A stretch of DNA of 64,000 nucleotides, from the NCBI RefSeq assembly GCF_004522215.1, contig NZ_SDLR01000004.1, positions 310,001 to 374,000 on the forward strand. The letters run 5' to 3'. Positions 41,617 to 50,615 of this stretch are shown here, piece by piece. The DNA comes from Ammoniphilus sp. YIM 78166 (GTDB lineage: Bacteria; Bacillota; Bacilli; Aneurinibacillales; RAOX-1). The translations under genes and the position numbers were made by a program. Every line of letters begins with the position of its first letter. Position 1 is the stretch's first letter. The notes under the pieces were generated by a model. That model was given only the letters and a program-made list of their open reading frames with translations, had not been told where the DNA came from and searched no databases.

Positions 41617-41796
41617 GCGGACATACGATTCGCTATTACTTGGAAAAACGCTGGATTAGTGTTCCATACGGACAGGGTGTTCTTTATTTGCCCCAAAACG
41701 GTCCACTTGAGCTGAAGTTGATGCAAATAACGGATCCTTTGTCCGCTCACCCGACATTCCAGCGTTTTTTACCCGGTTAGCGAACCCTATGTCCGC
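41617..41796. repeat. 180-bp imperfect palindromic element between rplI and dnaC
   Basis: The left arm (41617-41655) and right arm (41758-41796) are 39-bp inverted repeats with 29 matches. The outer nine bases (GCGGACATA) and the inner twelve (AAAAACGCTGGA) are identical. A second, weaker inverted pair with CGGACA lies in the 102-bp centre (GGACAGGGTGTTCTTTATTT versus its partner near 41722-41745). There is no open reading frame of note and no clear target duplication. It could be a MITE-like or REP-like dispersed repeat, or a large regulatory hairpin. Confidence 0.75.
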
Positions 41797-41831
41797 AAGA
41801 ATTTAAAAAAAGCATGAGCGAGGTGAATATC

Positions 41832-43184
41832 ATGAGCGATATCCTTGCTGATCGAACCCCGCCCCATAATATGGAAGCTGAACAAGCTGTATTAGGGGCT
41901 ATTTTTTTAGAGCATGAAGCTCTCGTATCAGCTAGTGAAATTTTGGCTCCTTCAGACTTTTATCGTCCTGCACATCAGCGAGTCTATCAAGTCATGATAG
42001 AACTAGGGGAACGAGGAGAGCCGGTAGATTTAGTTACCGTTACGGCTGCGCTGGAAAATAAAAAGCAGCTTGAAGATGTCGGGGGGGTTACGTATCTAAC
42101 GGACTTAGCCAACTCTGTACCGACGGCAGCCAATATCGAGTACTACTGTCGAATCATCGAGCAAAAAGCCGTCCTGCGTCAGCTGATCCGTACAGCAACC
42201 AAAATCGTAACCGATGGCTATAATCAATCGGAGGATCTCGGAGATCTGCTTTCCGATGCGGAAAAAAATATCATGCAAATCTCTCAGAAGCGGGCCAAAG
42301 GTGGATTCCAACATATCCGCAATGTCTTAATGGAAGCTTATGAGCGGATTGAAATGCTATCTACGAAAAAAGGAGAAATTACCGGGATCCCTACAGGCTA
42401 CCCCGATTTGGATAAGATGACAGCAGGATTGCATCGAAGCGATCTCATTATCCTTGCTGCGCGTCCGGCTGTAGGGAAAACCGCCTTTGCCTTGAATGTA
42501 GCTCAGAATGTAGCCACACGTGCAGGGGAGCCTGTAGCGATCTTTAGCTTAGAGATGGGAGCAGCCCAGTTGGTCATGCGTATGATCTGTGCCGAGGGCA
42601 ATATCGACGCCGGTAAAATACGGACAGGCTATCTGGATGAAGATGATTGGCGCAAGCTCACCATGTCCATAGGAACCTTATCGAAGGCCCCGATCTTTAT
42701 TGATGATACACCCGGCGTAACGGCAGCAGATATCCGTTCCAAATGCCGTCGTTTACTGCAAGAACAAGGGACCCTAGGGCTGGTTTTGATCGACTATTTG
42801 CAGTTGATCTCGGGTAAAGCAGGAGGGGACAATCGACAACAAGAAGTATCCGAAATTTCGCGTACGCTAAAATTAATGGCTCGTGAGCTCAATTGCCCAG
42901 TGATTGCTTTGTCTCAGTTGAGCCGTGCCGTGGAGCAACGACAAGATAAACGACCGATGCTCTCGGATATTCGTGAATCAGGAGCGATTGAGCAGGATGC
43001 GGACATTGTGGCCTTCTTGTATCGAGAAGACTATTATGATAACGAAACCGAAGAGAAAAATGTCATTGAAGTGATTATCGGGAAGCATAGAGCGGGGCCT
43101 ACGGGTACAGTGAAATTAGCTTTCCTGAAGGAATTTAATAAATTTGTGAGCTTAGCCCAATCGCATCATGATCAAGCCATGTAA
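41832..43184 (+). CDS. dnaC: Replicative DNA helicase (DnaB-type, DnaC in Bacillus)
   Basis: Hexameric helicase that unwinds the fork. The 450-aa product has an N-terminal primase-interacting domain (MEAEQAVLGAIFLE), a linker and a RecA-like domain with Walker A ARPAVGKTAFALNVA near 214 and Walker B VLIDYLQLISG near 320. ATG 41832 follows GAGGTG by six bases; an earlier ATG at 41814 has no ribosome site and overlaps AAAAAAAGC. A terminator follows. Confidence 0.96.
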   Translation: MSDILADRTPPHNMEAEQAVLGAIFLEHEALVSASEILAPSDFYRPAHQRVYQVMIELGERGEPVDLVTVTAALENKKQLEDVGGVTYLTDLANSVPTAANIEYYCRIIEQKAVLRQLIRTATKIVTDGYNQSEDLGDLLSDAEKNIMQISQKRAKGGFQHIRNVLMEAYERIEMLSTKKGEITGIPTGYPDLDKMTAGLHRSDLIILAARPAVGKTAFALNVAQNVATRAGEPVAIFSLEMGAAQLVMRMICAEGNIDAGKIRTGYLDEDDWRKLTMSIGTLSKAPIFIDDTPGVTAADIRSKCRRLLQEQGTLGLVLIDYLQLISGKAGGDNRQQEVSEISRTLKLMARELNCPVIALSQLSRAVEQRQDKRPMLSDIRESGAIEQDADIVAFLYREDYYDNETEEKNVIEVIIGKHRAGPTGTVKLAFLKEFNKFVSLAQSHHDQAM

Positions 43185-43214
43185 TATAAAACTATATTAC
43201 ATGGCTTTTTTTTA
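43176..43214. terminator. Bidirectional terminator after dnaC
   Basis: GCCATGTAATATA and TATATTACATGGC pair around AAAC and are followed by TTTTTTTT; it separates two convergent genes. Confidence 0.85.
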
Positions 43215-44354
43215 AAGCTGCTGAGATAACTGCTTTAAAATCGGTTCCCTTAAATGGAGCAAGTCATACTTCGTTTGCTGTTCTTCCCAAAGCTTTTTAT
43301 ATTTGGCTGCGTACAAAGGATGGACACCAACACGTTCGAATTGCCGTACCACTCTCGAGAGAGAGGTAAGCAAATGAGGAACGAAACGGGAATGCTGGAG
43401 CAACTCAATTCCTTGATCTATCGCTGCTACCCCCTCAAGAGGTTGAGCTTGTTGGACGAGCCACATTCCTTTGATCATGAGGAAGGTTCCCTTTTCTCGC
43501 AAGTAGGGGTATTTCTGCAGAAGGGTTTCCACCTCGGCAATGGCTGCTAAGCCTTGTTCATAAGTGGGGTGGTCATAGAAAAGAAGGCCTAGTAGCTTAA
43601 GGTTATGAAGGACGGGGTAAAGCGCTTCCACTTTATCGCCGAGTATCCACTGTTCAGACCTTTCTAGTTGTTGTTTGGCGTCGATAGGGAGGCCCACATC
43701 CCAATACCACGAAACCAGGTTATAGGTTCCTAACTCCTTTTGCCAGGCCTCAGGCATCTGCTGAGACCTTAGTGCTCGTTGAGCAAACTCTAAGGCACGA
43801 TGCGGGTCAAGAAATTGGTATAAGTGCAAAAGATAGAAGGCCTTGTTCCAGAAAGGGATGGCTGGGTTATGAACTAGCTCTTTGAACTCACCATTCATGA
43901 ACAACAGATAATCGTGTAGATGATGGTCTAGCTCGAGACCTAGGAGATCCCGGTGAGTGGCTAACATTTTTATCGCTTCTCCTTGGCCGTAGCGCAAGTA
44001 GGTATAAAATAGATGTGAAATTTCTTCGCGGAATCTTGGATTCGCCGATAAAGGGTTAATGACGGAATTGGACTTTAGATGAAGGACATACCCTTTTCCT
44101 CGCACCGTGTCGATGACGAGGAGGGAGCGAAAAGGGGTTAACTTTTTACGTAATCGATAAATATGGTCATCCACCGTTCGATCACTTGGGGACTCGAGTG
44201 GCCAAACCGCGTCCAATAGAGCATCCCGAGAAAACACCTGACCGGGATGAAGGTAGAGAAATTCCAATAAGGCATACTCTTTTGGAAGTAACTCTAAGCT
44301 TTCCCCTGCATAGGCAATACATAGTTGACTTGGATTCCACTGAATACCGGTCAT
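43212..44354 (-). CDS. Winged-helix DNA-binding protein with TPR-like C-terminus
   Basis: A 380-aa cytosolic regulator. Residues about 10-100 form an OmpR/PhoB-type winged helix (LLPKEYALLEFLYLHPGQVFSRDALLDAVWP, then the recognition helix DRTVDDHIYRLRKKL). The rest is a helical repeat region, rich in W, Y and L, resembling TPRs of SARP/AfsR-type activators, but no ATPase domain is present. I chose ATG 44354 behind AGAGGG; the frame is open upstream without a ribosome site. It lies opposite to purA and dnaC. Target unknown. Confidence 0.75.
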   Translation of the reverse strand: MTGIQWNPSQLCIAYAGESLELLPKEYALLEFLYLHPGQVFSRDALLDAVWPLESPSDRTVDDHIYRLRKKLTPFRSLLVIDTVRGKGYVLHLKSNSVINPLSANPRFREEISHLFYTYLRYGQGEAIKMLATHRDLLGLELDHHLHDYLLFMNGEFKELVHNPAIPFWNKAFYLLHLYQFLDPHRALEFAQRALRSQQMPEAWQKELGTYNLVSWYWDVGLPIDAKQQLERSEQWILGDKVEALYPVLHNLKLLGLLFYDHPTYEQGLAAIAEVETLLQKYPYLREKGTFLMIKGMWLVQQAQPLEGVAAIDQGIELLQHSRFVPHLLTSLSRVVRQFERVGVHPLYAAKYKKLWEEQQTKYDLLHLREPILKQLSQQL

Positions 44355-44516
44355 AAGTCCAACCCTCTTTTTCTTCATTATGTTTATCTTTATGATACAT
44401 TTTTTAGAGGAATAAGTTGAGGGATGTGTAGAAAAAGGATAAGAAGTAAAACCTATATTTAGGTGAAGATTATACGAACAAACGATTTTCATGTGATTTA
44501 ATTGTTCGTGTTTTGG

Positions 44517-44545
44517 TTGACACAAGGTGGTTTCGGATGTAAACT
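44517..44545 (+). promoter_or_regulatory. Sigma-A promoter of purA
   Basis: TTGACA (44517-44522), 17-bp spacer, TAAACT (44540-44545). A PurR box was looked for in the divergent region and not convincingly found. Confidence 0.7.
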
Positions 44546-44580
44546 AGGTATGTTTGTTAATTGAGTTGGAGGTGTCATGG

Positions 44581-45870
44581 ATGTCATCTGTAGTAGTCGT
44601 AGGTACCCAATGGGGAGATGAAGGGAAAGGTAAGATCACTGACTATTTAGCGGAAAAAGCAGAAGTCGTGGCTCGTTACCAAGGCGGAAATAACGCCGGC
44701 CATACCATTGTATTTAACGGTCAGAAATATAAGCTGCACTTAATCCCATCCGGGATCTTTTATAAAGAGAAAATTTGCGTGATCGGGAACGGAATGGTTG
44801 TTGATCCTAGAGCATTAGTCCAAGAATTAGAGTATTTACATAGCCACAATGTATCAACAGACAATCTGCGCATTAGTGACCGCGCTCACGTGATCCTTCC
44901 TTATCATTTGAAGCTTGACTTAGTGGAAGAAGCAAGCAAGGGTGATAATAAGATTGGAACCACAGGAAAAGGAATCGGTCCCGCTTACATGGACAAGGCG
45001 GCTCGCGTAGGAATTCGCATGGCGGACTTGATGGATGCCAAAGAATTCGAGAAAAAGCTAAGAAGAAACCTAGTGGATAAGAACCGCGTCTTGGAAAAAA
45101 TGTATGAAACGGAAGGCTTTGAAGCCGAAGCCATTATGGAAGAATATCTTGCTGTCGCAGAAAAAATTCGACCTTACGTAGTAGATACATCCGTTGTATT
45201 AAACGACGCGATTGATTCAGGCAAGCGAGTTCTCTTTGAAGGGGCACAAGGCGTCATGCTAGATATCGACCAAGGAACCTATCCTTTTGTTACTTCTTCC
45301 AACCCGGTTGCAGGTGGAGTAACGATTGGTTCCGGTGTCGGCCCGACGAAGATCAATCAAGTGGTTGGCGTAGCAAAGGCTTACACCAGCCGGGTGGGAG
45401 ATGGCCCATTCCCAACCGAGCTGAATGATGAAATCGGTAATCGTATCCGTGAAGTAGGGAAAGAATACGGTACGACCACTGGACGTCCGCGCCGTGTAGG
45501 GTGGTTTGACAGTGTAGTGGTACGTCATGCTCGCCGTGTAAGCGGAATTACAGGTTTGTCCCTGAACTCCATCGATGTCTTGACCGGTATTCCTACCTTG
45601 AAAATTTGTACGGCTTACACTTACAAAGGACAAACCATTGATTCTTATCCAGCGAATCTCAATGTCTTGGCAGACTGTGAACCGGTTTATGAAGAGCTTC
45701 CGGGCTGGACAGAAGATATCACAGCGTGCAAGACGCTTGAAGAACTTCCTGAGAATGCACGTCATTATATTGAGCGAATCAGTTCTCTAACAGGAATTCC
45801 TATTGCGATCTTCTCTGTTGGACCTGGACGCGAACAAACTAACGTGGTAAAAAGCGTTTACGGACTTTAA
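44581..45870 (+). CDS. purA: Adenylosuccinate synthetase
   Basis: GTP-dependent first step from IMP to AMP, joining aspartate. The 429-aa protein has the P-loop [11 protein letters not shown] near 8-18, the substrate motif GNNAGHT near 38 and the GTTTGRPRR loop near 299. ATG 44581 follows GGAGGTG; nine extra codons upstream are out of reach of a ribosome site. Confidence 0.97.
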   Translation: MSSVVVVGTQWGDEGKGKITDYLAEKAEVVARYQGGNNAGHTIVFNGQKYKLHLIPSGIFYKEKICVIGNGMVVDPRALVQELEYLHSHNVSTDNLRISDRAHVILPYHLKLDLVEEASKGDNKIGTTGKGIGPAYMDKAARVGIRMADLMDAKEFEKKLRRNLVDKNRVLEKMYETEGFEAEAIMEEYLAVAEKIRPYVVDTSVVLNDAIDSGKRVLFEGAQGVMLDIDQGTYPFVTSSNPVAGGVTIGSGVGPTKINQVVGVAKAYTSRVGDGPFPTELNDEIGNRIREVGKEYGTTTGRPRRVGWFDSVVVRHARRVSGITGLSLNSIDVLTGIPTLKICTAYTYKGQTIDSYPANLNVLADCEPVYEELPGWTEDITACKTLEELPENARHYIERISSLTGIPIAIFSVGPGREQTNVVKSVYGL

Positions 45871-45884
45871 GATGAACGAAGAAA

Positions 45885-45917
45885 GAAGGATGCCACGGGA
45901 GGCATCCTTCTTTTTAG
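45885..45917 (+). terminator. Terminator after purA
   Basis: AAGGATGCC-ACGGG-AGGCATCCTT followed by CTTTTT. Confidence 0.85.
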
Positions 45918-45924
45918 TTTGTTG

Positions 45925-46299
45925 TTAAATGTTACCACCGTACTGTTTGATGATCTGCTCCGCTTGATCCGCCTGGTTTTCTGGCACGACAGCCGTGAGT
46001 AAAACGCCTTGGTTAACCTCCGGCATCATGCCATCCCCATCAGACATGCCGCTGGCACTGACATCGGCAGCAGCTAGGATACCTGCGGACTTGCTTGTAA
46101 AATCCGCATCTAACGTCATATGACCAAGTCCCGGGATATCTCCTGTAATCGGGTTGGTGAGCTGTTGTGTTCCTTCCCCAGGATAGGGGCTAATGGTGTC
46201 TACCTGCACTTCTTGAAAACCAGCTTGGCGCAAGGCTTGCTCTGCTTGTTGGGCATCATCGATGGATACGAATCCAGCCAGTAAATTACGTTCTTTCAT
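45925..46299 (-). CDS. Hypothetical protein, small ferredoxin-like-fold candidate
   Basis: A 124-aa soluble protein that I do not recognise. Residues 1-45 resemble a beta-alpha-beta unit (AGFVSIDDAQQAEQALRQAGFQEVQVD), and residues 100-124 a second (VLLTAVVPENQADQAEQIIKQYGG). Between them is a glycine- and serine-rich low-complexity stretch with MSDGDGMMPEV. The two-repeat shape resembles general-stress proteins with tandem flanking modules, but this is shape only. It stands alone, opposite to purA and the M23 peptidase gene, and has an AAAGGAGG-like ribosome site (GGAGGCTTTTTT before ATG). Confidence 0.6.
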   Translation of the reverse strand: MKERNLLAGFVSIDDAQQAEQALRQAGFQEVQVDTISPYPGEGTQQLTNPITGDIPGLGHMTLDADFTSKSAGILAAADVSASGMSDGDGMMPEVNQGVLLTAVVPENQADQAEQIIKQYGGNI

Positions 46300-46484
46300 A
46301 AAAAAGCCTCCTATAAGTGTCGTATTTTGTAGAAAAACAGATAAAAAAAGAGAAAAATAGCTTGAACCCCTGTATAGGCTTGTGTTAACTTATAATTATG
46401 TGGAAAAATGCCCAAAATTTTAGCATTCCCATATATCCTTTTCCATATACATGAAAATGTCGCAGTTGGTCACAGGAGGTTAGA

Positions 46485-47939
46485 ATGGAACGACTACATA
46501 AAGCGAAAAACTGGATCACAGAGAAGTGGAACCAAGGGATCGCTTTAGCAAAGAAGAATAAACGGAAAACAGCCATTGGGTTAGTTACGGCTTCCTTGTT
46601 TATTACAGGATCTGGTTTAGCTAACCATTATTATAATGCAAACTCGAAGACGTTATACCATGTATACATAGATGGTCAAGAAGTAGGTACGGTCGATCAT
46701 CCCGATGTGATACAGAGACATATTGATAAGCAAATCAGGCAATACCAATCTCTTCATGGCTCATTAGCCATTGAGGTGGAGAATGAGATTGAATTTGAAG
46801 AAGAAACGATAAGAAATGCCAACGCGACAAACGAAGAATCCATCCAAGCGGTAGACGACAAAATCGAGCTAAAGGTAACGGCCCAGGCCGTAATCATTGA
46901 TGGGAAAGCGGCTGGATACACGACCAACCGAGGCACGGTTGACCAACTCCTAGAAGAGATCAAGGGAGAATATGGACCGTTACCTGTAGCTCAAGATAAG
47001 GAGCAAACTGTTTCTGCGGCGGCAACAGCCCCAGAAAAAGAAGTGCGATTTAAGGAATCGGTTTCGATTGAAGAGCAGAAGATCCATCCGAAACAATTGC
47101 TCAATAAGGAAGACCTAAAAGAACTATTGGTCAAAGGGACCCTCGAACAGATGACGCATGTGGTTCAAGCGGGTGATTGTATCGGATGTATTGCCAAGCA
47201 ATACGGCATTACGTCCGAAGACATTTATCGTAATAACCCTGGGATTACAGAAAATACCTTGCTTCAATTAGGACAAGAGCTTACCGTTACCGCAGCGCGA
47301 CCCAAGCTGACGGTACAGGTGATTGAACGTAAAGAAGTAGAAGAGACGCTGCATTACAAGATTGAAGTTCAAGCGTCAGACGCCTTGTTCCGTGGAGAAC
47401 AACGAGTGCTTCAAGAAGGTAAAGAAGGACGCAAGCGAGTGGTTTACCAATATATCACAGAAAATGGCGTGCAAACGGAAAAGAAAGCTATTGAAGAAGA
47501 GATTTTGGCTGAACCTGTGAACCGTATCATTCAAAAAGGAACCAAGGTCAAGCCAGACCGTGGAGACGGTGCCTTTACGTGGCCAGCGAATGGTGGTAGG
47601 ATTACAAGCGGCTATGGTCCACGATGGGGGAAGATGCATCAAGGACTGGATATTGCAGGGGTAAGCAACCGCAATATTAAGGCCTCGGACAACGGAAAAG
47701 TCGTACAGGCTGGTTGGAATGGGAATTATGGAAAAAGCGTCATCATCGATCACGGGAACGGATACCGGACATTGTATGGACATCTAAGTACAGTGGATGT
47801 GTCCGTGGGTGATGTCGTGCAAAAAGGAGAGAAGATTGGCGTAATGGGTTCGACGGGTGAATCTACAGGCGTCCACTTACACTTTGAAATTATAAAAAAT
47901 GGTTCGAATACCAATCCCATGAGGTATTTCCGAGGGTAG
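46485..47939 (+). CDS. LysM and G5 domain M23 family peptidoglycan hydrolase
   Basis: A 484-aa cell-wall endopeptidase. After a basic N-terminus and one membrane helix (about 26-46) it has an exported linker region, a LysM domain (about 225-268), a G5 domain (about 270-350) and a C-terminal M23 metallopeptidase. The peptidase holds HQGLDIAG and HLHFEI zinc-ligand motifs. The LysM reads QAGDCIGCIAKQYG, with a CxxC where most LysM domains have none. ATG follows AGGAGG. It lies just upstream of walRK, whose regulon is cell-wall hydrolases, so WalR control is plausible but no clear WalR box was found. Confidence 0.9.
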   Translation: MERLHKAKNWITEKWNQGIALAKKNKRKTAIGLVTASLFITGSGLANHYYNANSKTLYHVYIDGQEVGTVDHPDVIQRHIDKQIRQYQSLHGSLAIEVENEIEFEEETIRNANATNEESIQAVDDKIELKVTAQAVIIDGKAAGYTTNRGTVDQLLEEIKGEYGPLPVAQDKEQTVSAAATAPEKEVRFKESVSIEEQKIHPKQLLNKEDLKELLVKGTLEQMTHVVQAGDCIGCIAKQYGITSEDIYRNNPGITENTLLQLGQELTVTAARPKLTVQVIERKEVEETLHYKIEVQASDALFRGEQRVLQEGKEGRKRVVYQYITENGVQTEKKAIEEEILAEPVNRIIQKGTKVKPDRGDGAFTWPANGGRITSGYGPRWGKMHQGLDIAGVSNRNIKASDNGKVVQAGWNGNYGKSVIIDHGNGYRTLYGHLSTVDVSVGDVVQKGEKIGVMGSTGESTGVHLHFEIIKNGSNTNPMRYFRG

Positions 47940-47943
47940 CCGT

Positions 47944-47977
47944 AACGGTAGCAGATCTTCTGCTGCCGTTTTTTTCT
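47944..47977 (+). terminator. Terminator after the M23 peptidase gene
   Basis: AACGGTAGCAGA-TC-TTCTGCTGCCGTT followed by TTTTT. Confidence 0.88.
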
Positions 47978-48038
47978 GCCAAAAAAAGAAGGGATACATG
48001 GTATCATAGAAGGAAGGACAAGAGGAGGTATAGGCGTA

Positions 48039-48746
48039 GTGGCTAAATTAATTCTAGTTGTAGATGATGAACGACCCATTGCCGATATTCTCAAGTTTAC
48101 ATTAGAGAAAGAAGGCTATCAGGTAATCTGTGCCTACGACGGTGAAGAAGCTGTACGTATGGCAGAGGAACACAATCCAGATTTGCTTTTATTAGATATT
48201 ATGCTTCCTAAGCTGGATGGAATGGAAGTATGCAAAGCGATTCGAAAACAACAAGATATGCCTATTATTATGCTTACAGCCAAGGATTCGGAGATCGACA
48301 AGGTGTTAGGGTTAGAACTAGGAGCAGATGACTATGTCACCAAGCCCTTCGGGACCCGGGAGCTGTTAGCCAGGGTAAAAGCCCATCTACGCCGGTCAGA
48401 GGGAAATAGCCAGAAAGAGAAAGGGACTGAGCATATTCTGCAAGTGGGGGCTCTCGAAGTAGACCCGGTATCCTATCTCGTGAAGAAAGAAGGGCAGCTA
48501 GTTGAGCTTACCCAAAGGGAATTTACCCTTTTGCATTTTCTAGCGGTTCATTCGGAGCAGGTCCTTACTCGAGATCATCTTCTGCAGTCTGTATGGGGAT
48601 ATGACTACTACGGGGATGCGCGGACCGTGGATGTGACCATCCGCCGTTTGCGTGAAAAAATTGAAGATGATCCGAGTAACCCGCAGTATATTCTTACACG
48701 TCGAGGTTTAGGGTATGTATTTAAACATCCCTTGTCTGAGGCGTAA
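48039..48746 (+). CDS. walR: Response regulator WalR (YycF)
   Basis: OmpR-type regulator of cell-wall metabolism, usually essential in Bacillota. The 235-aa protein has a receiver domain with the phospho-acceptor Asp in [14 protein letters not shown] near residue 53 and Lys near 102 in [10 protein letters not shown] winged-helix domain with [18 protein letters not shown] ends it. Start is GTG 48039 behind GAGGAGG. It lies 3 bp before walK. Confidence 0.97.
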   Translation: MAKLILVVDDERPIADILKFTLEKEGYQVICAYDGEEAVRMAEEHNPDLLLLDIMLPKLDGMEVCKAIRKQQDMPIIMLTAKDSEIDKVLGLELGADDYVTKPFGTRELLARVKAHLRRSEGNSQKEKGTEHILQVGALEVDPVSYLVKKEGQLVELTQREFTLLHFLAVHSEQVLTRDHLLQSVWGYDYYGDARTVDVTIRRLREKIEDDPSNPQYILTRRGLGYVFKHPLSEA

Positions 48747-48749
48747 AAC

Positions 48750-50615
48750 ATGACGCTTAAATTCTTTAAGTCCGTTCAATGGAAAGTCGTTGTTATTTAT
48801 CTCTTGCTCATTTTGGTGGCGATGCAAGTGATTGGTGCCTACTTTATTCGGGAAGTAGAAAACTATTATATTAACAACTTTACAGAAACGTTAAATACCC
48901 AGTCCAACCTACTAGCGGTGAATTTACAACGCTACTTGGATGTGGATATGGAAAACCCTCAAGAAGATCTAGAAGAAAGCCGGACCGGGGATATTAATTA
49001 TTTGGTGAATAATTTATTAGCGCTGCGGGAAACCGACGTACAGGTAATTGATCGAAACGGTGTCGTCTTAACGACCACGGAAGAGGAAAAAGGCATCATT
49101 GGACAGAAAAACACACGGGAAGAAGTGAATCTAGCGCTTCTCGGGACCCGCTTTGAAGTGACACAGATTCAGCCTCAGACAGGACACCGCGTTCGGGTAT
49201 TAGCTATTCCGATTAAGAGTGGGGTACGTACCATCGGAGCGCTTTACATGGTTTCTTCCATGGAAGACATGTACGAGACGATGCGAAGGATTAATGGCAT
49301 CTTGTTTACAGCCACGGTCATATCCCTCTTGATGACGGGAAGCTTAGGCATCTTACTTGCGCGAACGATTACCATACCAGTCAAGGAAATCACCAAGCAA
49401 GCGGCCGCCATGGCGGAAGGAGACTTTGACCGGCGAGTCAAAGTGTATAGTAATGATGAGATCGGACAGTTGGCGGAAGCCTTCAATTACCTGACAAAAC
49501 GACTACGCGAGGCCTTATCTCAAAATGAAGAAGAAAAACAAAAGCTCTCTTCCATTCTATCCAACATGAGTGATGGGGTCATTGCCACGGACAGGGAAGG
49601 ACGTGTTATTCTTATCAACTCTCGAGCGAGTGAGATGCTGGAGGTGGAGGAAGAAGTCGTCCTAGGTACGACCATCTATGATGTCCTTGAGCTCTCTCAA
49701 GAAGAAGACCGTATTCTTCCTCTTTTTCAAGGAGTGGGGTCGATTCTTATTCAACCGACGAGAAATGGAGCAGACAGAGTGGTAAGAGTCACCTGTCGGC
49801 AGTTAAAGAAAGAGGAACAAGCAAGCAAGGGGATTATCGCAGTTTTACAGGACGTAACAGAGCAAGAGCTTCTCGAAAAGCAAAGAAAAGATTTCGTGGC
49901 TAACGTATCCCATGAATTAAGAACCCCTCTTACGACATTGAAGAGCTACTTAGAAGCGTTAGAGGATGGCGCGATTCAGGATCCAGAGGTGGCACCGAGG
50001 TTTGTCCATGTTACGTTAAACGAAACGGAAAGAATGATTCGGTTAGTGAACGATCTGCTGCAGTTATCTCGTTTGGACTCCAGAAAGGCCGTCATGAGAA
50101 AAAGGCCGATTGAAATGAAGGAGTTCATCATTCAAGGCATCGAGCGATTTTCCGTTCAATTTCAACAGAAAGGGCTGCAGGTGAAGCGTTCGATCGCGGA
50201 TTCTCTTCCTCCCGCCTATGGCGATCCGGATAGCCTCACTCAAGTATTAGATAATCTTCTTTCGAATGCGGTGAAATATTCGTATCCGGATACCAGCTTG
50301 GCAATTAAAGTATACGTGATGAAAGACGAAAAAACGTTAGCTGTCGAGATGATTGATGAGGGGATGGGGATCCCCAAACGGGACCTTTCTCAAATTTTTG
50401 AACGATTTTATCGCGTAGATAAGGCACGCTCTCGAGAAATGGGAGGAACAGGACTGGGATTGTCTATTGCCCGAGAAATTATGCTCGCTCACCAAGGGGA
50501 TATCTACATTGAAAGCGAGGTTAATCAAGGGACTAAAGTGACCTTTACCCTTCCACTAGCTGCGATGAAGGATGGACAACAGGTCACATCTAGGGAGGAT
50601 CATCATGTGGGATAA
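48750..50615 (+). CDS. walK: Sensor histidine kinase WalK (YycG)
   Basis: Membrane kinase that phosphorylates WalR. The 621-aa protein has two helices (about 10-32 and 183-203) around an extracytoplasmic sensor domain, a HAMP domain (about 205-258), a PAS domain (about 265-365), HisKA with VSHELRTPLTTLKS (His near 388) and a HATPase domain with DEGMGIPKRD and GGTGLGLSI. The reading overlaps yycH by 11 bp. Confidence 0.97.
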   Translation: MTLKFFKSVQWKVVVIYLLLILVAMQVIGAYFIREVENYYINNFTETLNTQSNLLAVNLQRYLDVDMENPQEDLEESRTGDINYLVNNLLALRETDVQVIDRNGVVLTTTEEEKGIIGQKNTREEVNLALLGTRFEVTQIQPQTGHRVRVLAIPIKSGVRTIGALYMVSSMEDMYETMRRINGILFTATVISLLMTGSLGILLARTITIPVKEITKQAAAMAEGDFDRRVKVYSNDEIGQLAEAFNYLTKRLREALSQNEEEKQKLSSILSNMSDGVIATDREGRVILINSRASEMLEVEEEVVLGTTIYDVLELSQEEDRILPLFQGVGSILIQPTRNGADRVVRVTCRQLKKEEQASKGIIAVLQDVTEQELLEKQRKDFVANVSHELRTPLTTLKSYLEALEDGAIQDPEVAPRFVHVTLNETERMIRLVNDLLQLSRLDSRKAVMRKRPIEMKEFIIQGIERFSVQFQQKGLQVKRSIADSLPPAYGDPDSLTQVLDNLLSNAVKYSYPDTSLAIKVYVMKDEKTLAVEMIDEGMGIPKRDLSQIFERFYRVDKARSREMGGTGLGLSIAREIMLAHQGDIYIESEVNQGTKVTFTLPLAAMKDGQQVTSREDHHVG

